From Bacteroidales bacterium (GTDB lineage Bacteria; Bacteroidota; Bacteroidia; Bacteroidales; UBA932), in assembly GCA_017560825.1 (NCBI GenBank), contig JAFZED010000054.1, positions 1 to 64,000 on the forward strand: a stretch of 64,000 bases of DNA, in the 5' to 3' direction. The translations under genes and the position numbers were made by a program. Below, in pieces: positions 18,817 to 27,310 of the stretch (position 1 is its first letter; each line of letters begins with the position of its first letter). The notes beneath the pieces were generated by a model. That model was not told where the DNA came from and ran no database searches. It saw only the letters and a program-made list of their open reading frames with translations.

Positions 18817-20298
18817 ATGAAGAAGATATTGATGATTCTTCTTGCGGCGGTTGCATTGAATACAACCGCTCAGGCAAGAAAAGTGACAGGAAAGGTGGTT
18901 TCAGGAGGCGAGAAGCTTTCAGGAGTCATCGTGACCGACGGAACCAGCTTCACTCAGACAAAGAAGAACGGAAAGTTCTCGTTCGACATAAAGGACGATG
19001 CGGAGTTCGTGTACATCGTGACCCCTGCAGGTTATGCTGCAGACTGGTCTACAGGAGTCCCTGCGTTCTATCAGTGCGCTGAAGGAAAGGACAATTTTGT
19101 CTTCGACCTCCTCAAGACAGACAACTCGGGTGACTACTCAATAATCGCTGTGAGTGACCCTCAGACAAAGACCAAGAAGCACTTCTCGCAATTTGCTGCA
19201 GAACCTATGGCAGAACTCTGCGAAGCTGCTGCTGATCTCGAAGGAGCAGTGGCAGGAATCATTCTCGGCGACATCTGCTGGGATTCGCTCGAACTTCTTG
19301 AGGACTACAAGGCGGAAATCGTCCGTACAGGCATTCCGTTCTATCCTGTTGTGGGCAACCACGACCACGAGCTGGAAGCAGAAGGCGACATTCAGACCAC
19401 AGCAAAATACAGGGCGATTATGGGTCCCGAGAATTACGCCTTCTTCCTTGGAAAGGATGTCGTGATCGCTTTGGACAACATCATCTATGAGACACAGAAG
19501 AAATATGAGGAAGGTTACGCACCTCACGTCCTGGCTTTTGTCCAGGGCCTCGAGCAGCTTCTTCCGGAAGATGCGCACATCTATGTCGTGCAGCACGGAA
19601 CCACTTACAGATGGTTTGAGAAGGAGAGATGGGTAGTTGCAACAAAGGAGTTCCTCGATATCCTTAAAGACCGTAAAGTGAGCTTCATATCAGGCCACAC
19701 CCACATAGCCAACAATATGATCTATGGTGAAAATGTGGTCGAGCACAACGTCGCAGCCATCTGTGCTTCGTGGTGGGACACCTACTACTGCACAGACGGA
19801 ACACCGAGCGGCTACAAGGTCTTCACCTGCAAGGACGGCGAGCTCGAGTGGTACTACAAATCACTGGGCAAGGACAAGGACTACCAGGTAGAGTTCTTTA
19901 TGCCAGGAGAGACCCCACATCACGCAGAGTGCGTTGTCGCAAATGTATGGGACTGGGATCCAGAATGGAAAGTCGAGTGGTATCAGGACGGAAAATATAT
20001 GGGCGTCCTCGATCCTACATTCGACCTCTCGCCTAACTACATCGCAGACATCAACAGGGCATTCGAAGGCAAGACAATCCCTAACTACAAGAAGCCGCGT
20101 CACAACTGGCACTATTTCGCGGCAAAGCCAGGAAAGGACGCGAAGACCGTGAAGGTGGTAGTGACAAGCCGCTTCGGCCAGCAGTGGGAATGCGAGGTGG
20201 ATATGACGAAATATGCCGACGGCCAGTTTGAAAATATATGGCCGGAGCAGATACCTGAGAACGCAGTGCAGATCCTCAAGGATTCAGGAATATTTTAA
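18817..20298 (+). CDS. Exported calcineurin-like phosphoesterase
   Basis: A 493-residue protein with signal peptide ending TTAQA. An N-terminal carboxypeptidase-regulatory-like domain (RKVTGKVVSGGEKLSGVIVTDG, about 20-85) is followed by a metallophosphoesterase core. Motifs are VSDPQ (motif I with Gln in place of His, as in CPPED1-type enzymes), LGDICWD, GNHDHE (N181, H182, D183), VQHGT and GHTH (293-296). A C-terminal beta domain (about 360-493) follows. It is a close paralogue of the first two thirds of the next gene; long DNA stretches near the 5' end are almost identical, so the two arose by tandem duplication. It probably removes phosphate groups outside the cytoplasm. Confidence 0.87.
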   Translation: MKKILMILLAAVALNTTAQARKVTGKVVSGGEKLSGVIVTDGTSFTQTKKNGKFSFDIKDDAEFVYIVTPAGYAADWSTGVPAFYQCAEGKDNFVFDLLKTDNSGDYSIIAVSDPQTKTKKHFSQFAAEPMAELCEAAADLEGAVAGIILGDICWDSLELLEDYKAEIVRTGIPFYPVVGNHDHELEAEGDIQTTAKYRAIMGPENYAFFLGKDVVIALDNIIYETQKKYEEGYAPHVLAFVQGLEQLLPEDAHIYVVQHGTTYRWFEKERWVVATKEFLDILKDRKVSFISGHTHIANNMIYGENVVEHNVAAICASWWDTYYCTDGTPSGYKVFTCKDGELEWYYKSLGKDKDYQVEFFMPGETPHHAECVVANVWDWDPEWKVEWYQDGKYMGVLDPTFDLSPNYIADINRAFEGKTIPNYKKPRHNWHYFAAKPGKDAKTVKVVVTSRFGQQWECEVDMTKYADGQFENIWPEQIPENAVQILKDSGIF

Positions 20299-20309
20299 TT
20301 TAAGGATAT

Positions 20310-22556
20310 ATGAAAAGATTGTTATTGATCCTTCTCGCATTCGGAGCGGTCTCTGTTGCTGCTGACGCGAGAAAAGTGAAGGGAAGCGTAGTCTCCGGAG
20401 AGGAAAATCTCTCGGGAGTTATCGTGACCGACGGAACTAATTTCACTCAGACCAAGAAGAACGGAAAGTTCTCGTTCGACATAAAGGACGATGCAGATTT
20501 TGTTTACATCGTTACTCCTGCAGGATATGCAGGCGACTGGTCAGCAGGTGTTCCAGCCTTCTTCAAGAAGGCGGAAGGCTGCTCGAAGTTCGAGTTCGAT
20601 CTTGTAAAGACTCAGACCGGAAGCCCTGATTATCAGATTGTTGCTGTTGCTGACCCTCAGCCGAATACAGAAGAGCATTCAAAGATGTTTGAGGGCGAGC
20701 CGCTTGCTGATCTGAGCAAGACTACTAACGCTCTCGGCCTTCAGGCAATAGGTATCGCACTTGGTGACATCAGCTGGGACAACCCTGTCCTTCTCGAGAA
20801 CTGGAAACGCCAGATCGTGCGCACCGGCATCCCTTTCTATCCTGCAATCGGCAACCACGACCACGTGGGCAAGCAGGGCGGAGACTACCAGAGCTCGGCT
20901 GAGTACAGAAACAGAATGTGCCCTGAGAACTACGCCTTCTTTATCGGCAATGACATTTTCTTCTCTGTAGACAACATCATCTTCAGCGCCGACAAGGGCT
21001 ATGAGGAAGGATATGCAGACCACGTGCTCGCATTCGTGAAGGGTGTGATGAAATATGTCCCTGAGACAGCAGGAGTATATGTGGCACAGCATTCTCCAAT
21101 CGCTGGCCGCGATGTGGGCAAGACAATCATCAACAAGGACAAGATGTTCGATCTGCTCAAGGGTCATAAGGCTGTGTTCCTTTCAGGACATAACCACCAG
21201 AGCAAGAGCTACACTTACGGCAAGAACATCGTTGAGTTCAACATCCCGGCTCTTTCAGGAGATGTATGGGAGTCGTACCACTGTTCTGACGGAACACCAA
21301 GAGGTTACAAGGTGTTCACCAAGAAGAACGGCAAGCTTACCTGGTACTACAAGTCAGTTGGCCACGACAAGGATTTCCAGGTGGAGATCCACAAGCCTGG
21401 CCAGACCTGGAGACATCCGAACAGCGTTGTAGCCAACGTTTGGGACTGGGATCCTGAGTGGAAGGTCGAGTGGTTCGAGGACGGAAAGGCTATGGGCCCA
21501 ATGGAAATGATAAGAGAAACTTCTCCTATCCACATTATGGAGCTCAAGACAAAGTACGATGCTCTCGGAAAGACTCCTTCTTCTTGGAAGACTTCAAAGG
21601 TGACAGGCCACCATTTCGCAGCTACTCCAAGCCAGTACGCAAAGATCGTGACTGTGGCAGTGACAAGCCGTTTCGGTCAGACTTGGGTGTACGATGTGAA
21701 TATGTCTGAATATATCGACGTCCAGGCACACAGAGGTGGCGCCGGCCTTATGCCGGAGAACACCATCGAGGCGATGAAGCACGCTTTGGATATGGGAGTC
21801 AACACCCTCGAGCTTGACCTTCAGATCAGCCAGGATGGCCAGATCGTGGTTTCGCACGACCCATATTTCCACCATCGCTATGCTACACGACCTGACGGAA
21901 CCGTCATAACAAAGGACGATCCGAAGGAATATATCTACACTATGCCGTACAGCGAAGTCGTGAAGTACGATGTTGGTAAGCGTCCAAGCGAGGTGTGGCC
22001 GGAGAAGGCTTGCCTCGAGACTGTGAAGCCGCTTGCTGAAGACCTTATTGACTTTGTAGAGACATACACCAAGGAGAACGGGCTTTCTCCAGTACGCTAC
22101 AACATCGAGGTGAAGTCAAAGAATGCAAAGGGTGAGGGTACTGACTGGCCGACATATGACCACTTTGCTACAGAGTGCTGCAAGTTCCTCATTTCAAAGC
22201 AGCTTGGTGACAGACTTGTAGTCCAGAGCTTCGACACAAGGGCACTCAACTATATGCACGAGAAGTACCCTGAGCTCATCCTTTCGTACCTCGTGGATGC
22301 AAAGGCTCCTGAGTTTGAAAAGTATATGGCTATGCTCAACTTCACCCCACAGTGGCTCAGCCCTCATCACACAATAACCGATGAGACCCTCGTCAAGAAA
22401 TGCCACGAGATGGGTATGAAGATAGTCCCTTGGACAGTGGACAAACCGGAAGACATCAAGAGAATGATCGACCTCAAAGTAGATGCAATCATCTCGAACT
22501 ACCCAGATAGAGTCCTGATGCAGACAAGAGGCTACACAATCCCTTGGCACCAGTAA
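20310..22556 (+). CDS. Fusion of calcineurin-like phosphoesterase and glycerophosphodiester phosphodiesterase
   Basis: A 748-residue exported protein with two enzymes in one chain. Residues about 20-465 repeat the architecture of the upstream paralogue: regulatory-like beta domain, VADPQ, LGDISWD, GNHDHV, AQHSP, GHNH and C-terminal beta domain. From about 470 a complete GDPD domain follows with QAHRGGAGLMPENT (H474), TLELDLQISQDGQIVVSHDP, YNIEVKS, VQSFDTRALN and MKIVPWTVDKPEDIKRMIDL. GDPD releases glycerol-3-phosphate from deacylated phospholipids or glycerophosphodiesters. The fusion would allow the released ester to be processed at once by the second site, or the two to act on different bonds of one substrate. 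A strong terminator follows the stop. Confidence 0.9.
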   Translation: MKRLLLILLAFGAVSVAADARKVKGSVVSGEENLSGVIVTDGTNFTQTKKNGKFSFDIKDDADFVYIVTPAGYAGDWSAGVPAFFKKAEGCSKFEFDLVKTQTGSPDYQIVAVADPQPNTEEHSKMFEGEPLADLSKTTNALGLQAIGIALGDISWDNPVLLENWKRQIVRTGIPFYPAIGNHDHVGKQGGDYQSSAEYRNRMCPENYAFFIGNDIFFSVDNIIFSADKGYEEGYADHVLAFVKGVMKYVPETAGVYVAQHSPIAGRDVGKTIINKDKMFDLLKGHKAVFLSGHNHQSKSYTYGKNIVEFNIPALSGDVWESYHCSDGTPRGYKVFTKKNGKLTWYYKSVGHDKDFQVEIHKPGQTWRHPNSVVANVWDWDPEWKVEWFEDGKAMGPMEMIRETSPIHIMELKTKYDALGKTPSSWKTSKVTGHHFAATPSQYAKIVTVAVTSRFGQTWVYDVNMSEYIDVQAHRGGAGLMPENTIEAMKHALDMGVNTLELDLQISQDGQIVVSHDPYFHHRYATRPDGTVITKDDPKEYIYTMPYSEVVKYDVGKRPSEVWPEKACLETVKPLAEDLIDFVETYTKENGLSPVRYNIEVKSKNAKGEGTDWPTYDHFATECCKFLISKQLGDRLVVQSFDTRALNYMHEKYPELILSYLVDAKAPEFEKYMAMLNFTPQWLSPHHTITDETLVKKCHEMGMKIVPWTVDKPEDIKRMIDLKVDAIISNYPDRVLMQTRGYTIPWHQ

Positions 22557-22563
22557 TAATACG

Positions 22564-22604
22564 AAAAGAAGGTGACTAATAAGTGATTTAGTCACCTTCT
22601 TTTG
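22564..22604 (+). terminator. Intrinsic terminator after the GDPD fusion
   Basis: A 14-bp perfect stem aaaagaaggtgact/agtcaccttctttt with a 12-nt loop and a T-rich end, 7 bp after the stop codon. Confidence 0.85.
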
Positions 22605-22625
22605 TATTTATATGGATATGACGAC

Positions 22626-22761
22626 AGTGGCGGTAGGGTAAGTTTGGCTTGGTTCCGTCGGAACAAGTTCCGACTGCATCCTTCCCACGACTTCGTCGCG
22701 GGCCCCTCCCTCTAATATGGCCGAGGGTGGCCATACCATCCAAACTTACCCTACCACCACT
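22626..22761. repeat. 136-bp multi-hairpin element E1
   Basis: The outer arms (22626-22647 and 22740-22761) pair over 22 bp with one G-T. Inside are further hairpins: gttccgtcggaac, cccacgac-ttc-gtcgcggg and tggcc-gaggg-tggcca. The minus-strand core (ccaccctcggc, gaggg, gcgacgaagtcg) resembles the core of element E2 at 49349-49450. Not a coding region; function unknown. Confidence 0.7.
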
Positions 22762-22780
22762 TCCTAGCCCTTTCTATTAT

Positions 22781-22894
22781 GCGGCGACGCAGTTTTTTTG
22801 CCAGATTTCCTTGCGTCGCTGCGAGATACCACATCAAATACACCTATATACTCTCGCGACGCAAGTATTTCGCCTGATTTTCTTGCGTCGCTGC
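22781..22894. repeat. Second REP-A cluster (two palindromes)
   Basis: Hairpins 22781-22822 (gcggcgacgca/tgcgtcgctgc) and 22855-22892 (gcgacgcaag/cttgcgtcgc) carry the same core as the palindromes beside RAYT-A, about 6 kb away. The remaining bases to 23001 show nothing else I can support. Confidence 0.8.
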
Positions 22895-23001
22895 ACTTTT
22901 GTGATGAATTTTAGGGGTGGTTGTACACGAAAATGCCCTTTTTGTGTACAACACTGCGTTAGCTTTGCAATATTCTCTGTCTTTAGCTAGACTCTTTCGC
23001 T

Positions 23002-24813
23002 TTATATGTTTTCGGAGAGTTCAAGCCAGCGGAGTTCTTTTTCGTCTATGAGGTTGATGAGCTGGCCTACTCTTTCGGAGGCTGTCTGGAGCTGGTCGAA
23101 TGGAAGAGTGCCGCTGCTGAGTTTGGCTTCGAGGTCGGCTTTTTCTGCAGCAAGTGATTCGAGGTCTTTTTCAAGCTGTTCGAACTCTCTCTGCTCCTTG
23201 AATGTGAGCTTCTTCTTTTTGGCTGGTGCTTCCTGAGGAGTGGCCTTTGCCGCTTCCTTTGCAGCCTTTTCCTTTGCTGCTTTTTCTTCTGCGCGTGCGG
23301 CGGATTTCTGCTCGGCCTCATATTCCTTTATATATTCCCTGTACTCGCTGTAGCTTCCGATGAAGTCCTTCACTACGCCGTCGCCGCAGAATATGAAGAG
23401 GTGATCCACGAGCTTGTCGAGGAAGTGGCGGTCGTGGGATACGATGATCAGTGAACCGTTGAACTCCTTGAGGTATTCTTCGAGGATGTTGAGGGTCACG
23501 ATGTCCAGGTCGTTGGTCGGCTCGTCGAGGATGAGGAGATTCGGCTGCTGCATAAGGATCGTGAGCAGGTAGAGACGGCGTCTTTCGCCTCCGCTGAGCT
23601 TTTCGATCTTGTTGTTGAGCATTTCGTGGGGGAAGAGGAACCTGTTCAGGAGCCAGGTGTCGTTGACTATGTCAAGGACGGTGTCCTGCGGATTGAACGA
23701 CATTCCGCTCTGGTGATAGTAGCCTATCTTGAGAGATTCTCCGCGCTCAATTGTGCCGGTCAGAATGCCTGGGTCGTCTTCGAAGAATCTGCCTGTAAGG
23801 ATGTTGAGGAAAGTGGACTTTCCAGCTCCGTTACGGCCGACAATGCCGACTTTCTCATAACGCTGGAAGTTGTAGGTGAACTTGTCCAGGTAGCAGTCCT
23901 CGCCATAGTAGAAGCTGAGGTCCTTGCAGTTGATGATCTTTGTACCAAGTCTTGTGGAACCTTTGATCGGGTCCATATTGACCTGTTTCTGTGAGTAGAC
24001 CTGAGACGCACGGTCCTTGAGGTCATAGAAGGCATTTATGCGGTAGCGGGCCTTGCCTGTGCGGGCGCACGGAGTGCTGCGTATCCACTCGAGCTCCCTG
24101 CGGAGGATGTTCCTTACCTTGTCTGTCTCGGCATTGTAGTTGGCTATCCTCTCTTCGCGTTTCTCCAGAAAGTTTTGATAATCACCCTTATAGGTGTAGA
24201 CTGCTCCGTGATCCATTTCCATCACGGTGTTGCACACCCTGTCGAGGAAATAGCGGTCGTGGGTCACCATAAACAGGGTGCAACGCGAACGCTTGAGGTA
24301 GCCTTCGAGGAACTCGATGGCGTCGATGTCCAGGTGGTTGGTCGGCTCGTCCATTATCAGGAATTCGGCCTCTGTAGCAAGCATCTGAGTGATGGCTACT
24401 CTCTTCACTTCACCTCCTGAGAGCTCCTTCATCTTCTGCTCCGGGTCAGGGAGATTGAAATTGGTGAGGAGTTTGAGGACTCGTCTTTCGTATTCCCAGA
24501 AGTGCTCCTGGTCGAGGTCTTTGGTGAAGGCCGTGCTGGAGTCCATTATCTGTGTGAAGATGCTCTTCTCAGGATCGAAGTCGTACTCCTGCTCCAGGAA
24601 GGCAATCTTGATGTCCTTGAGGAACATTATCTTTCCGCCTGAATCAGACTTGTCCTTACCCGCAAGAATCCTCATAAGAGAGGTCTTGCCGGTGCCGTTA
24701 GGGGCAATGAGAGCGATCTTGTCGCCCTCATTGATATTGAATCCGATCTTCTCGAAAAGGACCTTCGGTCCATAACTCTTCGATATATTTTCAATCTGTA
24801 GATAACTTGCCAT
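23002..24813 (-). CDS. ABC-F family ATPase (Uup-like)
   Basis: A 603-residue protein with two ABC ATPase domains and no membrane segments. The first domain has APNGTGKTSL (Walker A), LSGGEVKR (signature) and FLIMDEPTNHLD (Walker B). The second has GRNGAGKSTF, LSGGERRR and LLILDEPTNDLD. Between them is the linker of ABC-F proteins, and the C-terminus is a charged coiled coil (about 520-603), as in Uup. ABC-F proteins act on the ribosome or, for Uup, have been linked to DNA structure handling. No transporter partner is nearby. It is the last gene of a minus-strand run, 4 bp after trkA. Confidence 0.92.
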   Translation of the reverse strand: MASYLQIENISKSYGPKVLFEKIGFNINEGDKIALIAPNGTGKTSLMRILAGKDKSDSGGKIMFLKDIKIAFLEQEYDFDPEKSIFTQIMDSSTAFTKDLDQEHFWEYERRVLKLLTNFNLPDPEQKMKELSGGEVKRVAITQMLATEAEFLIMDEPTNHLDIDAIEFLEGYLKRSRCTLFMVTHDRYFLDRVCNTVMEMDHGAVYTYKGDYQNFLEKREERIANYNAETDKVRNILRRELEWIRSTPCARTGKARYRINAFYDLKDRASQVYSQKQVNMDPIKGSTRLGTKIINCKDLSFYYGEDCYLDKFTYNFQRYEKVGIVGRNGAGKSTFLNILTGRFFEDDPGILTGTIERGESLKIGYYHQSGMSFNPQDTVLDIVNDTWLLNRFLFPHEMLNNKIEKLSGGERRRLYLLTILMQQPNLLILDEPTNDLDIVTLNILEEYLKEFNGSLIIVSHDRHFLDKLVDHLFIFCGDGVVKDFIGSYSEYREYIKEYEAEQKSAARAEEKAAKEKAAKEAAKATPQEAPAKKKKLTFKEQREFEQLEKDLESLAAEKADLEAKLSSGTLPFDQLQTASERVGQLINLIDEKELRWLELSENI

Positions 24814-24817
24814 CTGA

Positions 24818-26176
24818 TTATCTGAAGAATTTGTCTACTTCTTTAACTGTTTCCGGGAGGGCGAAGACCGCTACGCGGTCGTAGGCCTGGATGTGAGTGT
24901 CACCGACTGCGATGTAGGACTCGTTGCCTCGGATGATACCTCCGATGATGGCATTCTTCGGGAAGTTCATATCCTTGAGCGGCTTCTTCGTGATCGCCGT
25001 ATCCGGCGAAACGATATATTCAAGAACCTCCGCATTCGTTCCACTCATATATTTGATGAACCTCACCTTGTCACTGAGCGTGAACTTGAAGATCCTGCCA
25101 GCTGTGATGAGCTTCTTGTTGATCACAGCATCCACTCCCATACTCTCCGCCAGGCGGATATATTCGATATTCTCGACCTCTGCGATTGTCCTCGCCACGC
25201 CGAGACTCTTTGCTGCCACACTCGCGAGAATGTTCGTCTCCGAATTGTTGGTCACCGCGACGAATGCGTCATATTCCTTGATAGACTCCTCAAGGAGCAT
25301 ATCCGAATTTCGTCCGTCACCGTTTACCACCACCACATTGTTCGGCAGCTTGTCCGAGAGTTCAAGGCATTTCTCCCTGTTCATCTCGATGAGCTTCACC
25401 GACTCGATCTGCTTTGCCATCTGTCTTGCAAGGATCTCTCCTGTCGGACTTCCGCCGAGGATCATCACGCTGTTCACTTCGATGTTGCGCTTGCCGATGT
25501 AGGTCATCAGCATGTCCATTCCCTCTCTCTTTGACACGATGAACACCAGGTCGTGGTACTTGAATTTAGTGTCGAACTTAGGGATGATGGTCTTGTCACC
25601 GCGGGCGATGGCTACAACTCGGAATTTCTGTCCGTCTTCCGCTGCCACTGCACTGAACTCCGCCATGTTCATACCGATGAGAGGGGAGTCCTCGTCGAGC
25701 TTGAACACTCCGATCTGGAGTTTTCCTCTTGCAAAGTCCATCGACTCGCTTGAAGCTGTCCTTTTCAGGAGTTCTGCAATCTCTCCTGCCGCAATCTTCT
25801 CAGGGTAGAACATCAGGTCTATACCCATCTCGGTGAAGAGGTACCTGTTCTCATATGAGAGGTACTCCTCGTTGTTGATACGGGCTGTCACCTTCTTGCT
25901 TCCGAGCTTCTTGGCGAGCATCGCGCTGACGATGTTCACGTCCTGTGAGGCTGACGGATTCACTGCAATGAAGAGGTCGGCGTGTTCTGCACCGGCCCTC
26001 TGAAGCACTTCGATTGCTGAAGGGTTACCTTCTACGGTCACGACATCCGCATTGGCCGAGAGGGCTTCCAGTCTTTCCGGAACCTGGTCAATCACTGTGA
26101 TGTCATTTGCCTCATTGCTGAGCATCTTTGCAAGGTGTGATCCTACTTCACCTGCTCCTGCGATGATGATTTTCAT
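24818..26176 (-). CDS. trkA: Trk system potassium uptake protein TrkA
   Basis: A 452-residue peripheral regulator of the Trk K+ channel. It consists of two RCK units in tandem, each with a Rossmann NAD-binding start: MKIIIAGAGEVGSHLAKML at the N-terminus and SVMILGGSPTGEILARQMA near residue 235. Each is followed by a TrkA_C domain. Length matches standard double-RCK TrkA. TrkH is not visible in the window, so the membrane subunit must be elsewhere. It sits between a glycosyltransferase (12-bp gap) and an ABC-F gene (4-bp gap) in a minus-strand operon. Confidence 0.93.
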   Translation of the reverse strand: MKIIIAGAGEVGSHLAKMLSNEANDITVIDQVPERLEALSANADVVTVEGNPSAIEVLQRAGAEHADLFIAVNPSASQDVNIVSAMLAKKLGSKKVTARINNEEYLSYENRYLFTEMGIDLMFYPEKIAAGEIAELLKRTASSESMDFARGKLQIGVFKLDEDSPLIGMNMAEFSAVAAEDGQKFRVVAIARGDKTIIPKFDTKFKYHDLVFIVSKREGMDMLMTYIGKRNIEVNSVMILGGSPTGEILARQMAKQIESVKLIEMNREKCLELSDKLPNNVVVVNGDGRNSDMLLEESIKEYDAFVAVTNNSETNILASVAAKSLGVARTIAEVENIEYIRLAESMGVDAVINKKLITAGRIFKFTLSDKVRFIKYMSGTNAEVLEYIVSPDTAITKKPLKDMNFPKNAIIGGIIRGNESYIAVGDTHIQAYDRVAVFALPETVKEVDKFFR

Positions 26177-26188
26177 AATATATTCAGT

Positions 26189-27295
26189 TTATTTCTTCTG
26201 CATCGTCTTTCGGATGCTTTCGAATACTTTCTCTCCTTTAAATATGGACTGGAGAATGATCCATTTAGGGTAGATTCCTCTTACCTGTGCCGTTGCCGGC
26301 CTGCTTCGGAGGTAATCCTCGACCTCTGACTTGGCTGGTTTCCTCATCAGTTTTGTGCTGTCCTTGTAGGCCTTCAGGACCGCTTTGAAGCAGTCAGCCT
26401 TGAATGTCAGAAGATAGACTGCTGCTGATGCTGCGTCAAGCAACTGTCTGAATGTCAGCACTCTATTTGCTTTCCTGTGGCCTTTGAGTGCGGCTTTGTG
26501 TTCTGGCAGGCCAGCCTTCAGAAACTCCAATGCGAAGGTCTTGCTCAAGTTGTTTGAGAGCATAAGCCTGTTGTTCCTGAAGTTCAGGTAAAGCTTGAAT
26601 GGTGAGGTCGCAGGGAGGGTTCCTCCTCCGACGTGGTACACAACCGATTCCGGCACCACTGTCACCTTCCAGCCTTCCAGCTGCATCCTCCAGCACAGGT
26701 CTATCTCTTCCATATGTGCGAAGAACCTGTCGTCCAGGCCTCCAAGCCTGCGGTAGACTTCGCTTCTTACCGCAAGGCAGGCTCCGGTCGCCCAGAATAC
26801 GTCAGCAGGGGAGTCATACTGGCCATTATCTGTCTCGAGGCGCTTCAAGACGCGGCCTCGGCAGAGAGGGTAGCCATAGCGGTCAATATATCCGCCTGCT
26901 GCGCCGGCATATTCGAACCTGTCGCGCTCCTGCCAGCTGTGCAGCTTCGGAGCGCAGGCCCCGCACTCGGGATGTTCCTCCATCCAGCTGACTATAGGTG
27001 TGAGCCAGTCCGGGGTGACTTCTATGTCTGAGTTTATGAGGACAAAAAGGTCTGAATCTATCTGCTCGAAAGCCTTGTTGTAGCCTCCTGTGAAGCCGTG
27101 GTTCTTATCGAATGCAATTGTCCTTACTTGAGGGAACATCTCTGACATAACCTTAAGCGATCCGTCTGTGGATGCGTTGTCGGCCACGATCACTTCCGCA
27201 CCTTCAACCTTTTCGACAGAGCGCAGAAGGCCCGGAAGGAATTCCTTGAGAAATCCTTCCGTGTTCCAGTTCAGTATGACAACTGCTGTCTTCAA
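26189..27295 (-). CDS. Glycosyltransferase family 2 protein
   Basis: A 368-residue GT-A glycosyltransferase. The N-terminus TAVVILNWNTEGFL with VIVADNASTDGS and the DxD-like LINSDIEV region are typical of the rhamnosyltransferase-like GT2 group (WbbL type). The ATGACLAVRSEVYRRLGGLDDRFFAHMEEIDLCWR segment is the conserved acceptor region. It transfers a sugar from a nucleotide donor to an envelope polysaccharide or lipid-linked acceptor; donor and acceptor are not identifiable. No other glycan genes adjoin it; it sits between slyD (15-bp gap) and trkA (12-bp gap). Confidence 0.9.
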   Translation of the reverse strand: MKTAVVILNWNTEGFLKEFLPGLLRSVEKVEGAEVIVADNASTDGSLKVMSEMFPQVRTIAFDKNHGFTGGYNKAFEQIDSDLFVLINSDIEVTPDWLTPIVSWMEEHPECGACAPKLHSWQERDRFEYAGAAGGYIDRYGYPLCRGRVLKRLETDNGQYDSPADVFWATGACLAVRSEVYRRLGGLDDRFFAHMEEIDLCWRMQLEGWKVTVVPESVVYHVGGGTLPATSPFKLYLNFRNNRLMLSNNLSKTFALEFLKAGLPEHKAALKGHRKANRVLTFRQLLDAASAAVYLLTFKADCFKAVLKAYKDSTKLMRKPAKSEVEDYLRSRPATAQVRGIYPKWIILQSIFKGEKVFESIRKTMQKK

Positions 27296-27310
27296 TGTAG
27301 TCGGTCTATA

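Noticed and set aside
22626..22761. An integron attC site
   Set aside because: The size fits, but the conserved attC core sites (GTTRRRY and RYYYAAC) were not found and no integron integrase is present.
22649..22990. 113-residue open frame after the GDPD gene
   Set aside because: It covers element E1 and the REP-A palindromes; the protein has no family features.
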